Positions 43,952-52,825 are shown, numbered from the stretch's first letter. The stretch: DNA of 64,000 bases from Rhodospirillum rubrum ATCC 11170 (GCF_000013085.1 NC_007643.1:3481501-3545500); one strand, 5' to 3'. Notes: generated by a model not told the origin, from the sequence alone. Translations and numbers: made by a program.

Positions 43952-44872
43952 CTACCGCCGGGGCAGGCTCTCGGCGAAGCGGGCGCTCAGCTTGGTGTAA
44001 TGGCCACCGTGATAGCGGAAGGACCCCAGGAAATGCACCAGGGCGACCTCTCCGGGGGCTTGTCTGCCGAGGTACGAGATATAGCGCCCATAGGGCAGCA
44101 TCAGCGCCTCGGGAAAATTGGCGATGACGAAGTTCGAGCAGACCTGCTCGCTTCCCCAGTCGCGCCATTTCGCCCCCAGCCTCGCCTCCATCAACGCCGA
44201 AAGCCGTTCGGCCAGGGCGCGCCCCGCCGTGTTGCGGGGAAATCCGGCGAACCCCGAGCAGCCCCGGCCATAGCGATGGTCGGCCAGCTCGGGGCAGTCC
44301 CCCATGGCGATCTGGGCGTGGGTTTGAACGTGGTCGGTGCGATTGGCCCGTGACAGGGCGGCGATCTCGGCCATCGACACCAGCCCAACGCAGTCCTCGT
44401 CGCCCGACAGGGTGAAGGCGCGATTGGCGGCGATGGCGTCGACCACCTCGGTCATCGGGCCGAGGGCCAGCAGATCGGCGTCGACCTGGATCACATAGGC
44501 CTCTTGCGACAGATCAAGGATGGTCAGCAACCGCTCCCAGGTGCCGCCGCGCGGACAGGGCCCGGTATCGACCGAGGCGATCGGCACGATCCGCAGCCCG
44601 CGCAAATGATGGGTCAGCAGCACCTGATCCTTGGCGGTCAGCGAGCCGTCATCGATCACCACATGGCGGCCGAAGCCGACCCGGGCGCAGATCGATTTGA
44701 TGGCGACCAGATAGGCCGCCACATCGGCATGGCAGAGCATGCTGACGAAAATCACCCCGGCTTGGGGATCGCCGATCGGCGGGGTCAGAAAAATCCGGCC
44801 AACGGCGCGGCGGTAGCGGGCCTCGGCCAGTCGGCGCCGCAGACGGTAGGGAAGGATCGCGGGAAAAGCCAT
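43952..44872 (-). CDS. Glycosyltransferase-like protein (GT-A fold)
   Basis: A 306-residue protein. GVIFVSMLCHADVAAYLVAIKSI begins a nucleotide-sugar binding fold, HVVIDDGSLTAKDQVLL fits the GT-A 'DDGS' loop, and YVIQVDADLLAL holds a DxD metal motif. The C-terminal half has LVHFLGSFRYHGGHYTKL. It may transfer a sugar to an envelope molecule or be a GT-A protein of other use. ATG 44872 gives MAFPAILPYRL; the frame continues to a GTG at 44914. Confidence 0.6.
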   Translation of the reverse strand: MAFPAILPYRLRRRLAEARYRRAVGRIFLTPPIGDPQAGVIFVSMLCHADVAAYLVAIKSICARVGFGRHVVIDDGSLTAKDQVLLTHHLRGLRIVPIASVDTGPCPRGGTWERLLTILDLSQEAYVIQVDADLLALGPMTEVVDAIAANRAFTLSGDEDCVGLVSMAEIAALSRANRTDHVQTHAQIAMGDCPELADHRYGRGCSGFAGFPRNTAGRALAERLSALMEARLGAKWRDWGSEQVCSNFVIANFPEALMLPYGRYISYLGRQAPGEVALVHFLGSFRYHGGHYTKLSARFAESLPRR

Positions 44873-44973
44873 GGACGAAAACCACCAAAAGGACGGGGTA
44901 TGAACGAATACCACAGCCCTTGGCGAATGGGAAACGGCCGGCCCCGCGCCGCCGGCCGCCCTCTCGAGAAGAC

Positions 44974-46989
44974 TTACGCCGCCTGACGGGTGGTCAGATC
45001 GACGATGCCGACGATATCGGCCATGATCGCGGTGATATCGTAATCCTTGGGCGTGTAGACGCGGGCGACGCCGGCGGCCAGCAGGATCTTTTCGTCCTCG
45101 GGCGGAATGATGCCGCCGACGATCACCGGAATATCGGCCAGCCCCTCGGCCCGCATGCGGTCAAGCACATCGCTGACCAGCGGCACATGCGACCCCGACA
45201 GGATCGACAGCCCAACGACGTGAACGCTTTCCTCAAGGGCGGCATTGACGATCTGCGCCGGGGTCAGGCGGATGCCCTCATAGACCACCTCCATCCCCGA
45301 ATCCCGCGCCCGCACGGCGATCTGCTCGGCGCCGTTGGAATGGCCATCCAGCCCGGGCTTGCCGACCAGGATCTTCAGCCGCCGCCCCAGCCGGGTCGAC
45401 AGATCATCCACCCGAAGGCGCACCTCGGCCAGCCGGCCGCCGGCTTCGGGCTGGGCCGCCGCCCGCCCGACTCCGGTCGGCGCCCGGTATTCGCCAAACA
45501 CCTCGCGCAGGGTCTGCGACCATTCGCCGGTGGTCACCCCGGCATGGGCGCAGGCGATGGTCGGCTCCATGATATTGGTGCCTTCCGCCGCCGCCCGGCG
45601 TAAACCATCCAGGGCCGCCCCCACGTCCTTGGCGTCGCGCGCCGCCTTCCAGGCCGTAAGGGCGGCGATCTGCTCGGCCTCGACGGCGGGATCGACGGTC
45701 ATGATCGCCCCGTCGCCGCCGACCAGCGGGCTATCGGCGCCTTCGGTGTATTTATTGACGCCGACGACGATCTGCTCGCCGCTTTCGATGCCGCCGATGC
45801 GCCGGCTGTTGCTCTCGACCAGCTTCTGCTTCATGTAGCCGGCTTCAACCGCCGCCTCGGCCCCGCCCATGGCGGCGATGCGCGCCAATTCGTCGCGGGC
45901 GGCGGTTTTAAGCTCTTCAACCTTGGCGGCGATTTCGCGCGAGCCGTCGAAGATATCGCCGTAATCGAGCAGATCGGTCTCGAAGGCGACGATCTGCTGA
46001 AGGCGCAGCGACCATTGCTGATCCCAGGGCCGGGGCAGGCCCAGCGCCTCGTTCCAGGCGGGAAGCTGCACGGCGCGCGCCCGGGCGTTCTTTGACAAGA
46101 CCACCGCCAGCATCTCAAGCAAGATGCGATAGACGTTGTTTTCGGGCTGCTGTTCGGTCAACCCCAGGGAATTGACCTGCACCCCATAGCGGAAGCGGCG
46201 GAACTTCTCGTCGGTGACGCCATAGCGCGTCAGGCAGATTTCATCCCACAGGTCGCAGAACGCCCGCATCTTGCACATCTCGGTGATGAAGCGGATGCCG
46301 GCGTTGACGAAAAAGCTGATGCGCCCGACCACCTCGGGGAAATCGGCTTCGGGTACCTGACCGCCGGCCTTCACCGTATCAAGCACGGCGATCGCCGTGG
46401 CCAGGGCGAAGGCCAGCTCCTGCTCGGGCGTCGCCCCGGCTTCCTGTAGGTGATAGGAGCAGACGTTGGTCGGATTCCATTTGGGAATCTCGCGATAGGT
46501 GAAGGCGATGACATCGCCGATCAGCCGCAGCGAGGGCTCGGGCGGGAAGATATAAGTGCCCCGGCTCAGGTATTCCTTGATCAGATCGTTCTGCACCGTG
46601 CCCTGAAGGGCGGCGCGATCGGCGCCCTGGCGCTCGGCGGTGGCGACATAAAGCGCCAGCAGCCACGGCGCCGGAGCGTTGATCGTCATCGAGGTGTTCA
46701 TCTTTTCAAGGGGAATCCCCTCGAACAGGGTTTGCATGTCGCCCAGATGGCTGATCGGCACGCCGACCTTGCCGACCTCGCCGCGCGCCAGAACATGGTC
46801 GCTGTCATAGCCGGTCTGAGTCGGAAGATCGAAGGCGACGGACAGCCCGGTCTGACCCCGCGCAAGATTCGTTCGATAGAGGGCGTTCGACGCCCGGGCC
46901 GAGGAATGCCCCGAATAGGTTCGGAAAAGCCAGGGCTTATCCCGAGTTTGCAGCTTGGGCTTGGGCGTGGAGGCGGCATCACCAGACAT
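44974..46989 (-). CDS. ecm: (2R)-ethylmalonyl-CoA mutase
   Basis: A 671-residue adenosylcobalamin mutase, also called MeaA. N-terminal catalytic barrel: TRDKPWLFRTYSGHSSARASNALYRTNLARGQTGLSVAFDLPTQTGYDSD, SMTINAPAPWLLALYV. C-terminal B12 domain: KILVGKPGLDGHSNGAEQ, the DxHxxG motif with cobalt-ligating His. It turns ethylmalonyl-CoA into methylsuccinyl-CoA in the ethylmalonyl-CoA pathway. The single-chain form with RGTYIFPPEPSLRL separates it from methylmalonyl-CoA mutase. It is divergent from ccr, sharing a 218-nt promoter region. ATG 46989 (MSGDAAS) is taken; the frame opens a little further. Confidence 0.94.
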   Translation of the reverse strand: MSGDAASTPKPKLQTRDKPWLFRTYSGHSSARASNALYRTNLARGQTGLSVAFDLPTQTGYDSDHVLARGEVGKVGVPISHLGDMQTLFEGIPLEKMNTSMTINAPAPWLLALYVATAERQGADRAALQGTVQNDLIKEYLSRGTYIFPPEPSLRLIGDVIAFTYREIPKWNPTNVCSYHLQEAGATPEQELAFALATAIAVLDTVKAGGQVPEADFPEVVGRISFFVNAGIRFITEMCKMRAFCDLWDEICLTRYGVTDEKFRRFRYGVQVNSLGLTEQQPENNVYRILLEMLAVVLSKNARARAVQLPAWNEALGLPRPWDQQWSLRLQQIVAFETDLLDYGDIFDGSREIAAKVEELKTAARDELARIAAMGGAEAAVEAGYMKQKLVESNSRRIGGIESGEQIVVGVNKYTEGADSPLVGGDGAIMTVDPAVEAEQIAALTAWKAARDAKDVGAALDGLRRAAAEGTNIMEPTIACAHAGVTTGEWSQTLREVFGEYRAPTGVGRAAAQPEAGGRLAEVRLRVDDLSTRLGRRLKILVGKPGLDGHSNGAEQIAVRARDSGMEVVYEGIRLTPAQIVNAALEESVHVVGLSILSGSHVPLVSDVLDRMRAEGLADIPVIVGGIIPPEDEKILLAAGVARVYTPKDYDITAIMADIVGIVDLTTRQAA

Positions 46990-47103
46990 GTCGATCTCCC
47001 TGAAGAGGCGGAGTTTCCCGGAAAATTCGGACAAAAACGGGGATTCCGCGCAACTATGTTGTTCATCACCTAGTTCATACGAAACTATTTATCATTTTGT
47101 GCA

Positions 47104-47132
47104 TTGCAGTGAAAGAGGCTATTCGCTATCTG
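47104..47132 (+). promoter_or_regulatory. Predicted ccr promoter
   Basis: TTGCAG (47104-47109), 17-nt spacer, TATCTG (47127-47132) in the AT-rich middle of the ecm/ccr gap, 75 nt before the ccr start. The gap 46990-47207 must also hold an ecm promoter on the other strand. No clear operator was found. Confidence 0.4.
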
Positions 47133-47207
47133 AGTCTTCAGGGCAAGGCCGATACGAGACAAAAGAACTCGAAAGCGGCCTAGAGGTTTCAACGCGGAGG
47201 ATAGACC

Positions 47208-48491
47208 ATGACCACGTCGGCGGAAGTCATAGAACTCAATCCCGGCACTGGCCGGAAGGATCTTTACGAACTCGGTGAAATTCCGCCGCTCGGCCACGTT
47301 CCCAAGTCTATGTACGCCTGGGTCATCCGCCGGGATCGCCATGGCGAACCCGAGAAGTCTTTCCAGGTTGAAGTCGTTGAAACGCCAACTCTTGACAGCC
47401 ACGACGTCTTGGTGATGGTGATGGCGGCCGGCGTCAACTACAACGGGATCTGGGCCGGATTGGGCCAGCCGATCAGCGTTTTCGACTCGCATAAGGCCGC
47501 TTATCACATCGCCGGTTCGGATGCGGCGGGCATCGTCTGGGCCGTCGGCGCCAAGGTCAAGCGCTGGAAGGTCGGCGACGAGGTGGTCGTCCACTGCAAT
47601 CAGACCGACGGCGACGACGAGGAATGCAATGGTGGCGATCCGATGTTCTCGCCGACCCAGCGCATCTGGGGCTATGAGACCCCCGATGGCTCCTTCGCCC
47701 AGTTCACCCGCGTGCAGTCCCAGCAGGTGATGGCCCGTCCGCGCCATCTGACCTGGGAGGAAAGTGCCAGCTACGTGCTGGTTCTGGCCACCGCCTATCG
47801 CATGCTGTTCGGCCACCGCCCCCATGTGCTGCGCCCGGGTCACAACGTGCTGATCTGGGGCGCCTCGGGCGGCCTGGGATCGATGGCGATCCAGCTGTGC
47901 GCCACGGCGGGCGCCAATGCCATCGGCGTCATCTCCGATGAGACCAAGCGCGATTTCGTCATGAGCCTGGGCGCCAAGGGCGTGATCAACCGCAAGGATT
48001 TCAATTGCTGGGGCCAATTGCCCACGGTCAATGGCGAGGGCTTCGACGCCTATATGAAAGAGGTGCGCAAGTTCGGCAAGGCGATCTGGGACATCACCGG
48101 CAAGGGCAACGACGTTGATTTCGTGTTCGAACATCCGGGCGAGCAGACCTTCCCGGTCTCGTGCAATGTGGTCAAGCGCGGTGGCATGGTGGTGTTTTGC
48201 GCCGGCACCACCGGCTTCAACCTGACCTTCGACGCCCGCTTTGTGTGGATGCGCCAGAAGCGCATTCAGGGCAGCCACTTCGCCAATCTGCTCCAGGCCT
48301 CGCAAGCCAACCAGTTGGTCATCGAGCGGCGGATCGATCCGTGCATGAGCGAAGTGTTTTCCTGGGACGATATTCCCAAGGCCCACACCAAGATGTGGAA
48401 GAATCAGCATAAGCCGGGGAATATGGCGGTGCTGGTCCAGGCCCATCGCCCGGGCCGCCGCACCTTGGAGGATTGCCGAGAGGAAGGGTGA
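47208..48491 (+). CDS. ccr: Crotonyl-CoA carboxylase/reductase
   Basis: A 427-residue zinc-free MDR enzyme. It reduces crotonyl-CoA with NADPH and fixes CO2 to give ethylmalonyl-CoA, the key step of the ethylmalonyl-CoA pathway. Features: GKDLYELGEIPPLGHVPKSMYAWVIRRDRHGEP at the start, PISVFDSHKAAYHIAGSDAAGIVWAVG, the nucleotide loop WGASGGLGSMAIQL, and INRKDFNCWGQLP. ATG 47208 has GGAGGA upstream. Divergent from ecm and followed by mcd after 97 nt, with a G/C hairpin between. Confidence 0.97.
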   Translation: MTTSAEVIELNPGTGRKDLYELGEIPPLGHVPKSMYAWVIRRDRHGEPEKSFQVEVVETPTLDSHDVLVMVMAAGVNYNGIWAGLGQPISVFDSHKAAYHIAGSDAAGIVWAVGAKVKRWKVGDEVVVHCNQTDGDDEECNGGDPMFSPTQRIWGYETPDGSFAQFTRVQSQQVMARPRHLTWEESASYVLVLATAYRMLFGHRPHVLRPGHNVLIWGASGGLGSMAIQLCATAGANAIGVISDETKRDFVMSLGAKGVINRKDFNCWGQLPTVNGEGFDAYMKEVRKFGKAIWDITGKGNDVDFVFEHPGEQTFPVSCNVVKRGGMVVFCAGTTGFNLTFDARFVWMRQKRIQGSHFANLLQASQANQLVIERRIDPCMSEVFSWDDIPKAHTKMWKNQHKPGNMAVLVQAHRPGRRTLEDCREEG

Positions 48492-48498
48492 AGCCGGC

Positions 48499-48520
48499 CA
48501 GGGGGGCGTTCCCCCCCCTG
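48499..48520 (+). terminator. G/C hairpin between ccr and mcd
   Basis: CAGGGGGG and CCCCCCTG (48499-48520) form an 8-bp stem 8 nt after the ccr stop. No T tract follows, so it may only attenuate read-through into mcd or protect the ccr mRNA end. Confidence 0.4.
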
Positions 48521-48588
48521 CCGATCATGATCCGCCCTCCCGCTTCCTCCCCGCCCCGCGCAAGGGCCCAGACGAGGGAATGAGTCCG

Positions 48589-50280
48589 ATGAACGCACTG
48601 CCCAAGGCAGCGGCCAAGGCCGAGGCTTCCCAGCGAAGCCTGATTCTGCCCGACCTGCTGTATACCTGCGACCGCGCCTATAACACCGCCGCCCAGGCCT
48701 TGACCCAGATCCGCAGCAATGTGGCGGCGCTGGTCTCGGTGGAGGACAAGATCGACGGCGGTCTGCTGGAGATCCACCAACACGCCGCCCATGGGCTGGC
48801 GTGGTTCGCCACCTATGTCGAGGCGCTCGGCGCCTTGCTGGACTGGGCCCACCGGCTGGAGGCCAAGGGCGGATTGGGCGAGTTGGAAAGCCTGATCCTT
48901 CAGGGCGCCTATTCCGAATACCTCCACCAGATCTTCGGCGGCCTGCCGATGAGCCAGGGGGAATTCGCCCGCCTCGCCGATTTCGGCATCGAGGTGCGCG
49001 AGCGCGGTCTGCTGCAAACCCCCTATACCACCTTGCTGCGCGAGCATGGCTTCAGCGCCCCGGTCAAGGCGCGCATCGCCGCCCTGATCGCCGATGGCCA
49101 TTTCGGCGACCCCGGCCTGGAAGACGAGACCCTGACCCTGGTGCGCGAGCAGTTCCGCCGCTTCGCCGAAGACAAGGTCGTGCCCCATTGCCACGAATGG
49201 CACCTGAGCGACACCCTGATCCCGCTCGACGTCATCGCCCAGATGGCCGAGATGGGCGTCTTCGGCCTGACGGTGGCCGAGGAGTACGGCGGCTTGGGTA
49301 TGGGCAAGACGGCGATGTGCGTGGTGACCGAGGAGTTGTCGCGCGCCTATATCGGCGTCGGCTCGCTGGGCACGCGCTCGGAAATCGCCGCCGAACTGAT
49401 CAGCCTGGGCGGCACCGAGGAGCAAAAACGCCAGTGGCTGCCCCGGTTGGCCAGCGGCGAGATCCTGCCCACCGCCGTTTTCACCGAACCCAATACGGGC
49501 TCGGACCTCGCCTCGCTGCGCAGCCGGGCCGAACGCGACGGCGATACCTATCGCGTCACCGGGGCCAAGACCTGGATCACCCATGCCGCGCGCTCGGACC
49601 TGATGACCTTGCTGGTGCGGACCAATCCCCAGGAGGGCGGCTATAAGGGGTTGTCGATGCTGTTGGCGGAAAAGCCGCGCGGCAGCGATGAAGATCCCTT
49701 CCCGGCCAAGGGCATGGCCGGCGGCGAGATCAAGGTTCTCGGCTATCGCGGCATGAAGGAATACGAGCTGAGCTTCGATGGCTTCGAGGTTCCCGCGGCC
49801 AATCTGCTGGGCAGCGAGGAGGGCCAGGGCTTCAAGCAGCTGATGGCGACCTTTGAAAGCGCCCGCATCCAAACGGCGGCCCGCGCCGTCGGCGTCGCCC
49901 AGAACGCCATGGAGGTCGGGCTGCGCTACGCCCAGGACCGCGTGCAGTTCGGCAAACCGCTCTACGCCTTCCCGCGCGTTCACGGCAAGCTGGCCTGGAT
50001 GGCGGTGGAAACCATGGTCGCCCGCCAATTGACCTATCGGGCGGGCCGCGAAAAGGACAGCGGCCGGCGCTGCGATATCGAAGCGGGCATGGCCAAGCTG
50101 CTGGCCGCCCGCGTCGCCTGGTCGAATGCCGACAACGCCCTGCAGGTGCATGGCGGCAATGGCTATGCCGAGGAATATCCGATCAGCCGCATTCTGTGCG
50201 ACGCCCGCATCCTCAACATCTTCGAGGGCGCCGCCGAGATCCAGGCCCATGTGATCGCCAGGGGGCTTTTGAGCCGCTGA
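48589..50280 (+). CDS. mcd: (2S)-methylsuccinyl-CoA dehydrogenase
   Basis: A 563-residue acyl-CoA dehydrogenase, about 180 residues longer than usual ones because of an N-terminal extension (residues 1-180, LPDLLYTCDRAYNTAAQALTQIRSN), a mark of Mcd. The core has the FAD and substrate motifs TEPNTGSDLASLR, GAKTWITHAARSD, FESARIQTAARAVGVAQNAME and QVHGGNGYAEEYPISRI. It oxidises methylsuccinyl-CoA to mesaconyl-CoA, passing electrons to ETF (etfBA lies at 61595-63281). ATG 48589 has GAGGGA 10 nt upstream; ATG 48580 is too close. Confidence 0.93.
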   Translation: MNALPKAAAKAEASQRSLILPDLLYTCDRAYNTAAQALTQIRSNVAALVSVEDKIDGGLLEIHQHAAHGLAWFATYVEALGALLDWAHRLEAKGGLGELESLILQGAYSEYLHQIFGGLPMSQGEFARLADFGIEVRERGLLQTPYTTLLREHGFSAPVKARIAALIADGHFGDPGLEDETLTLVREQFRRFAEDKVVPHCHEWHLSDTLIPLDVIAQMAEMGVFGLTVAEEYGGLGMGKTAMCVVTEELSRAYIGVGSLGTRSEIAAELISLGGTEEQKRQWLPRLASGEILPTAVFTEPNTGSDLASLRSRAERDGDTYRVTGAKTWITHAARSDLMTLLVRTNPQEGGYKGLSMLLAEKPRGSDEDPFPAKGMAGGEIKVLGYRGMKEYELSFDGFEVPAANLLGSEEGQGFKQLMATFESARIQTAARAVGVAQNAMEVGLRYAQDRVQFGKPLYAFPRVHGKLAWMAVETMVARQLTYRAGREKDSGRRCDIEAGMAKLLAARVAWSNADNALQVHGGNGYAEEYPISRILCDARILNIFEGAAEIQAHVIARGLLSR

Positions 50281-50327
50281 GCGGGGCGATCACAGAGCAT
50301 CGCGTTCCCCAACGCGACCCGCCTTGG

Positions 50328-50358
50328 GGCCGGGGAGATCCTCCCCGGCCTTTTTTTT
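50328..50358 (+). terminator. Intrinsic terminator after mcd
   Basis: GGCCGGGGAG-ATC-CTCCCCGGCC followed by eight T residues, 48 nt after the mcd stop. A textbook rho-independent terminator. Confidence 0.96.
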
Positions 50359-50468
50359 GCGCGCCGGGCTTAGGCGGGTGCGGCAGGAGTCTTATTTGCT
50401 CGGCAAGACCGATGGGATTGCCGGCGGCCGACCGATTTTCAGGCTCACAGCCATGGGAGAAAACCGCG

Positions 50469-50765
50469 ATGAGCCCCCTTGCCGACAGCATCCGTCGAGG
50501 TCTGGAAGAGTCCCTGATCTACGCCAAGGGCGAGACCGATGGCAGCGGGTACGCCGTCCACATCCCCGCCCCCATCGACGTGCGGGCGATCCGCGCCAAG
50601 CTGGGCATGACCCAAGAACAGTTCGCCGGTCGTTTTGGCTTCAGCGTCAACACCCTACGCCATTGGGAACAGGGCAAACGCCAGCCGGAAGGCCCGAGCC
50701 GCGCCTATCTTCTGGTCATTGACCGTGCGCCCGATGCCGTCCAGAACGCTTTGGGCGCCGTCTGA
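50469..50765 (+). CDS. HTH antitoxin-like protein (NadS/HigA-like)
   Basis: A 98-residue protein: an N-terminal tail SPLADSIRRGLEESLIYAKGETDGSG and a C-terminal XRE helix-turn-helix (VRAIRAKLGMTQEQFAGRFGFSVNTLRHWEQGKRQPEGPSRAYLLVI). This layout is that of antitoxins whose RelE-like toxin is encoded just upstream. Here the upstream 188 nt after the mcd terminator hold no toxin ORF, so it is an orphan or the toxin was lost. Confidence 0.75.
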   Translation: MSPLADSIRRGLEESLIYAKGETDGSGYAVHIPAPIDVRAIRAKLGMTQEQFAGRFGFSVNTLRHWEQGKRQPEGPSRAYLLVIDRAPDAVQNALGAV

Positions 50766-50874
50766 TCCTATAGAATCGCCAATATTTTCATGGGCCTTGG
50801 GAAGGGTCGACCGCCCAGGCCCTCGCTTTGCCCCTTCCGGGATCGAACGCCCCTCGATTCTCTCCCCTGGAGTT

Positions 50875-50903
50875 CCTACCATAAGTAGGTTACTAAAGGT
50901 AGG
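50875..50903 (+). promoter_or_regulatory. 29-bp dyad operator candidate
   Basis: CCTACC-3-AGTA-3-TACT-3-GGTAGG, centred on 50889, is symmetric at 10 of 13 positions per arm. It is 25 nt before the start of the oxidoreductase gene whose partner is a TetR regulator, so it is the likely operator. Confidence 0.6.
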
Positions 50904-50928
50904 AAACCGTCTTCTGGAGAGACCCGCC

Positions 50929-51525
50929 ATGCATGCCCTTATCGTCGTTGCCCATCCCGACCAGACGTCCCTCACCCACGCCGTCGCCCAGCAGGTTGCG
51001 CAAGGGCTCACCGCCGCCGCCGCCGGACATTCCGTCGAACTCGCCGATTTGGCGGCGGAAGGCTTCGATCCCCGCTTCACCGAGGCAGACCTTGCCTTCT
51101 TCCACAAGCGGGCCGATTCCCCGGTCGACATCGCCGCCGAGCACGCCCGCCTGGACCGCGCCGACGCGCTGGTGCTGGTTTATCCCCTCTATTGGTGGTC
51201 CTTCCCCGCCCTGCTCAAGGGGTGGATCGACCGGGTGTTCACCAATGGATGGGCCTATGAGGAGGAGGAGGGTGGCAAGGTCATAAAGAAGCTGCGGCGC
51301 CTGGAGGTGCATTTGATCGCCATCGGTGGCGCCGATCAGCGGACAATCGCCCGGCATGGCTATGTTGACGCGATGAAAACTCAGATCGACCACGGTATAT
51401 TCGGCTATTGCGGCCCGCGCGTCGTAACATCGGACTTGATGCTTGCCTCTGATCCCGGTTTCCCCCGCGCCCATCTGGACGCCGCGGAGGTCATCGGGAG
51501 CAGGATCTTTTCCTCCCGCTCGTGA
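50929..51525 (+). CDS. NAD(P)H oxidoreductase, flavodoxin-like fold (KefF/NQO type)
   Basis: A 198-residue flavodoxin-like quinone reductase: MHALIVVAHPDQTSLTHAVAQQV, DALVLVYPLYWWSFPALLKGWIDRVFTNGWAY. It reduces quinones or other electrophiles with NAD(P)H. The TetR gene follows with a near-overlap (GTGA), so both are one unit under the operator at 50875. Confidence 0.88.
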   Translation: MHALIVVAHPDQTSLTHAVAQQVAQGLTAAAAGHSVELADLAAEGFDPRFTEADLAFFHKRADSPVDIAAEHARLDRADALVLVYPLYWWSFPALLKGWIDRVFTNGWAYEEEEGGKVIKKLRRLEVHLIAIGGADQRTIARHGYVDAMKTQIDHGIFGYCGPRVVTSDLMLASDPGFPRAHLDAAEVIGSRIFSSRS

Positions 51526-51536
51526 AACAAGGCCCC

Positions 51537-52136
51537 ATGTCCCCTTCTTCCGATACGACACCCCGCCTTCGCCTGTCCCGGGCAGACCGCACCCGGCAGC
51601 TTCTCGATGTGGCGTGGCGGCTGATCGGCGAGGAGGGGACGGACGCTTTGACCTTGGGGCGGCTGGCCGAAGCGGCGGGTGTCAGCAAGCCGGTGGTCTA
51701 TGACCACTTCGGCACCCGCAACGGGCTGCTGGCCGCCCTCTATCAGGACTATGACAAACGCCAGACGGACCTGTTCGACTCGGCCCTCGCCACCAGCCGT
51801 CCGACAGCGCAAGACAAGGCCGAGGTCATCGCCTCAAGCTATGTCGACTGTGTCCTGACGCAGGGGCGGGAAATTCAGGCCGTGCTGGCCACGCTGAGCG
51901 GGTCGCCCGAATTGGCCGCGATAAAGCGGGACTATCAGAAAGCCTTCATCGACAAATGCGCGGCGACGCTTGCGCCCTTTGGCGGCGCACAGGGTCTTTC
52001 AGCGGCCGGTCTCTGGGCGATGCTGGGAGCAGCCGAGTCCCTTTCAGAAGCCGCCGCCCGGGGCGACCTCACCAAGCAACAGGCTCAAAGCGAACTGAAG
52101 CGGCTTATCCTGGCGATGGTCGACCCCGGCAGATAA
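51537..52136 (+). CDS. TetR-family transcriptional regulator
   Basis: A 199-residue TetR repressor. The N-terminal HTH is RTRQLLDVAWRLIGEEGTDALTLGRLAEAAGVSKPVVYDHFGTRNGLLAALYQDY. The ligand domain is helical and variable. It very likely controls the upstream oxidoreductase through the dyad at 50875. ATG 51537 follows AAGG; GTG 51522 (overlapping the upstream stop as GTGA) is an alternative. Confidence 0.85.
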   Translation: MSPSSDTTPRLRLSRADRTRQLLDVAWRLIGEEGTDALTLGRLAEAAGVSKPVVYDHFGTRNGLLAALYQDYDKRQTDLFDSALATSRPTAQDKAEVIASSYVDCVLTQGREIQAVLATLSGSPELAAIKRDYQKAFIDKCAATLAPFGGAQGLSAAGLWAMLGAAESLSEAAARGDLTKQQAQSELKRLILAMVDPGR

Positions 52137-52211
52137 GCCACCCCCGCCCACAGGCAAGGGAGACGGAGCCGATGGGTTCACAAGCGTAGCCGCCAGCGGA
52201 CCGGCCGTCCA

Positions 52212-52532
52212 TCAGGCCGCCCGGGGACGGACGACGGAGGCGATATGGGCGCCTTCTTTGGCTTGGGTGATCGCAAGGTCGTAAGCCGCCTGGAGGTTCA
52301 GCCACAGCCGGGCCGATGTGCCGAAATAGGCGGCAAGGCGCAGAGCCGTGTCGGCGGTAACCGATCGCTTGCCGGCGACGATATCGGCCATGCGGCTCTG
52401 GGGTACATCAAGGGCGCGCGCCAGCGCCGATACCGATACGCCGATCTCGGTTAGTTCATCGGCCAGAAATTCACCCGGATGCAGGGGCGGCAGCGCCACG
52501 GCCTCAATGATAATCGACGATTTCGGCGTCAT
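52212..52532 (-). CDS. higA: HigA-type antitoxin
   Basis: A 106-residue XRE antitoxin: LHPGEFLADELTEIGVSVSALARALDVPQSRMADIVAGKRSVTADTALRLAAYFGTSARLWLNLQAAYDLAITQ is the HigA/VapI pattern. It neutralises HigB and represses the operon. It overlaps the higB end by 29 nt. ATG 52532 has GGGAG 6 nt upstream; ATG 52538 is too close to it. Confidence 0.9.
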   Translation of the reverse strand: MTPKSSIIIEAVALPPLHPGEFLADELTEIGVSVSALARALDVPQSRMADIVAGKRSVTADTALRLAAYFGTSARLWLNLQAAYDLAITQAKEGAHIASVVRPRAA

Positions 52533-52782
52533 AGGCATCTCCCTCGTGGAAGGTGAAGCAAATCCGCCATTGGTCGTTGATGCGGATGCTGAACTGGCCG
52601 TCGCGCCCCCCGCTTAGCGCCTCGAAGCGGTTGGACGGGAGTTTCATCAGGTCTTCGATACAGGTGGCTTCATTAAGGATGGCCACCCGTCGCTGTGCTT
52701 GGCGCTCGAAAGCCTGGAAGTCCGATACCCGCTGTCCGGTAAGGAACTTGGCCGTGCGCTTGTCGGCTGCGGTTTTTATCAT
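52504..52782 (-). CDS. higB: HigB-type toxin (RelE/ParE family)
   Basis: A 92-residue toxin: FLTGQRVSDFQAFERQAQRRVAILNEATCIEDLMKLPSNRFEALSGGRDGQFSIRINDQWRICFTF. The NDQWRICF core and Leu-Pro-Ser-Asn region are HigB features. It cleaves mRNA at the ribosome. ATG 52782 directly follows GGAGG; an alternative start at 52803 has no SD but is nearer the operator. Confidence 0.9.
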   Translation of the reverse strand: MIKTAADKRTAKFLTGQRVSDFQAFERQAQRRVAILNEATCIEDLMKLPSNRFEALSGGRDGQFSIRINDQWRICFTFHEGDAYDAEIVDYH

Positions 52783-52806
52783 CCTCCAAACGTAACCTGA
52801 CATTGG

Positions 52807-52825
52807 CTATCTGTAAATCAGATAG
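52807..52825 (-). promoter_or_regulatory. higBA operator candidate
   Basis: CTATCTG-TAAAT-CAGATAG, a perfect 7-bp inverted repeat 4-25 nt upstream of the higB start. HigA normally binds such a palindrome to repress its own operon. Confidence 0.65.
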
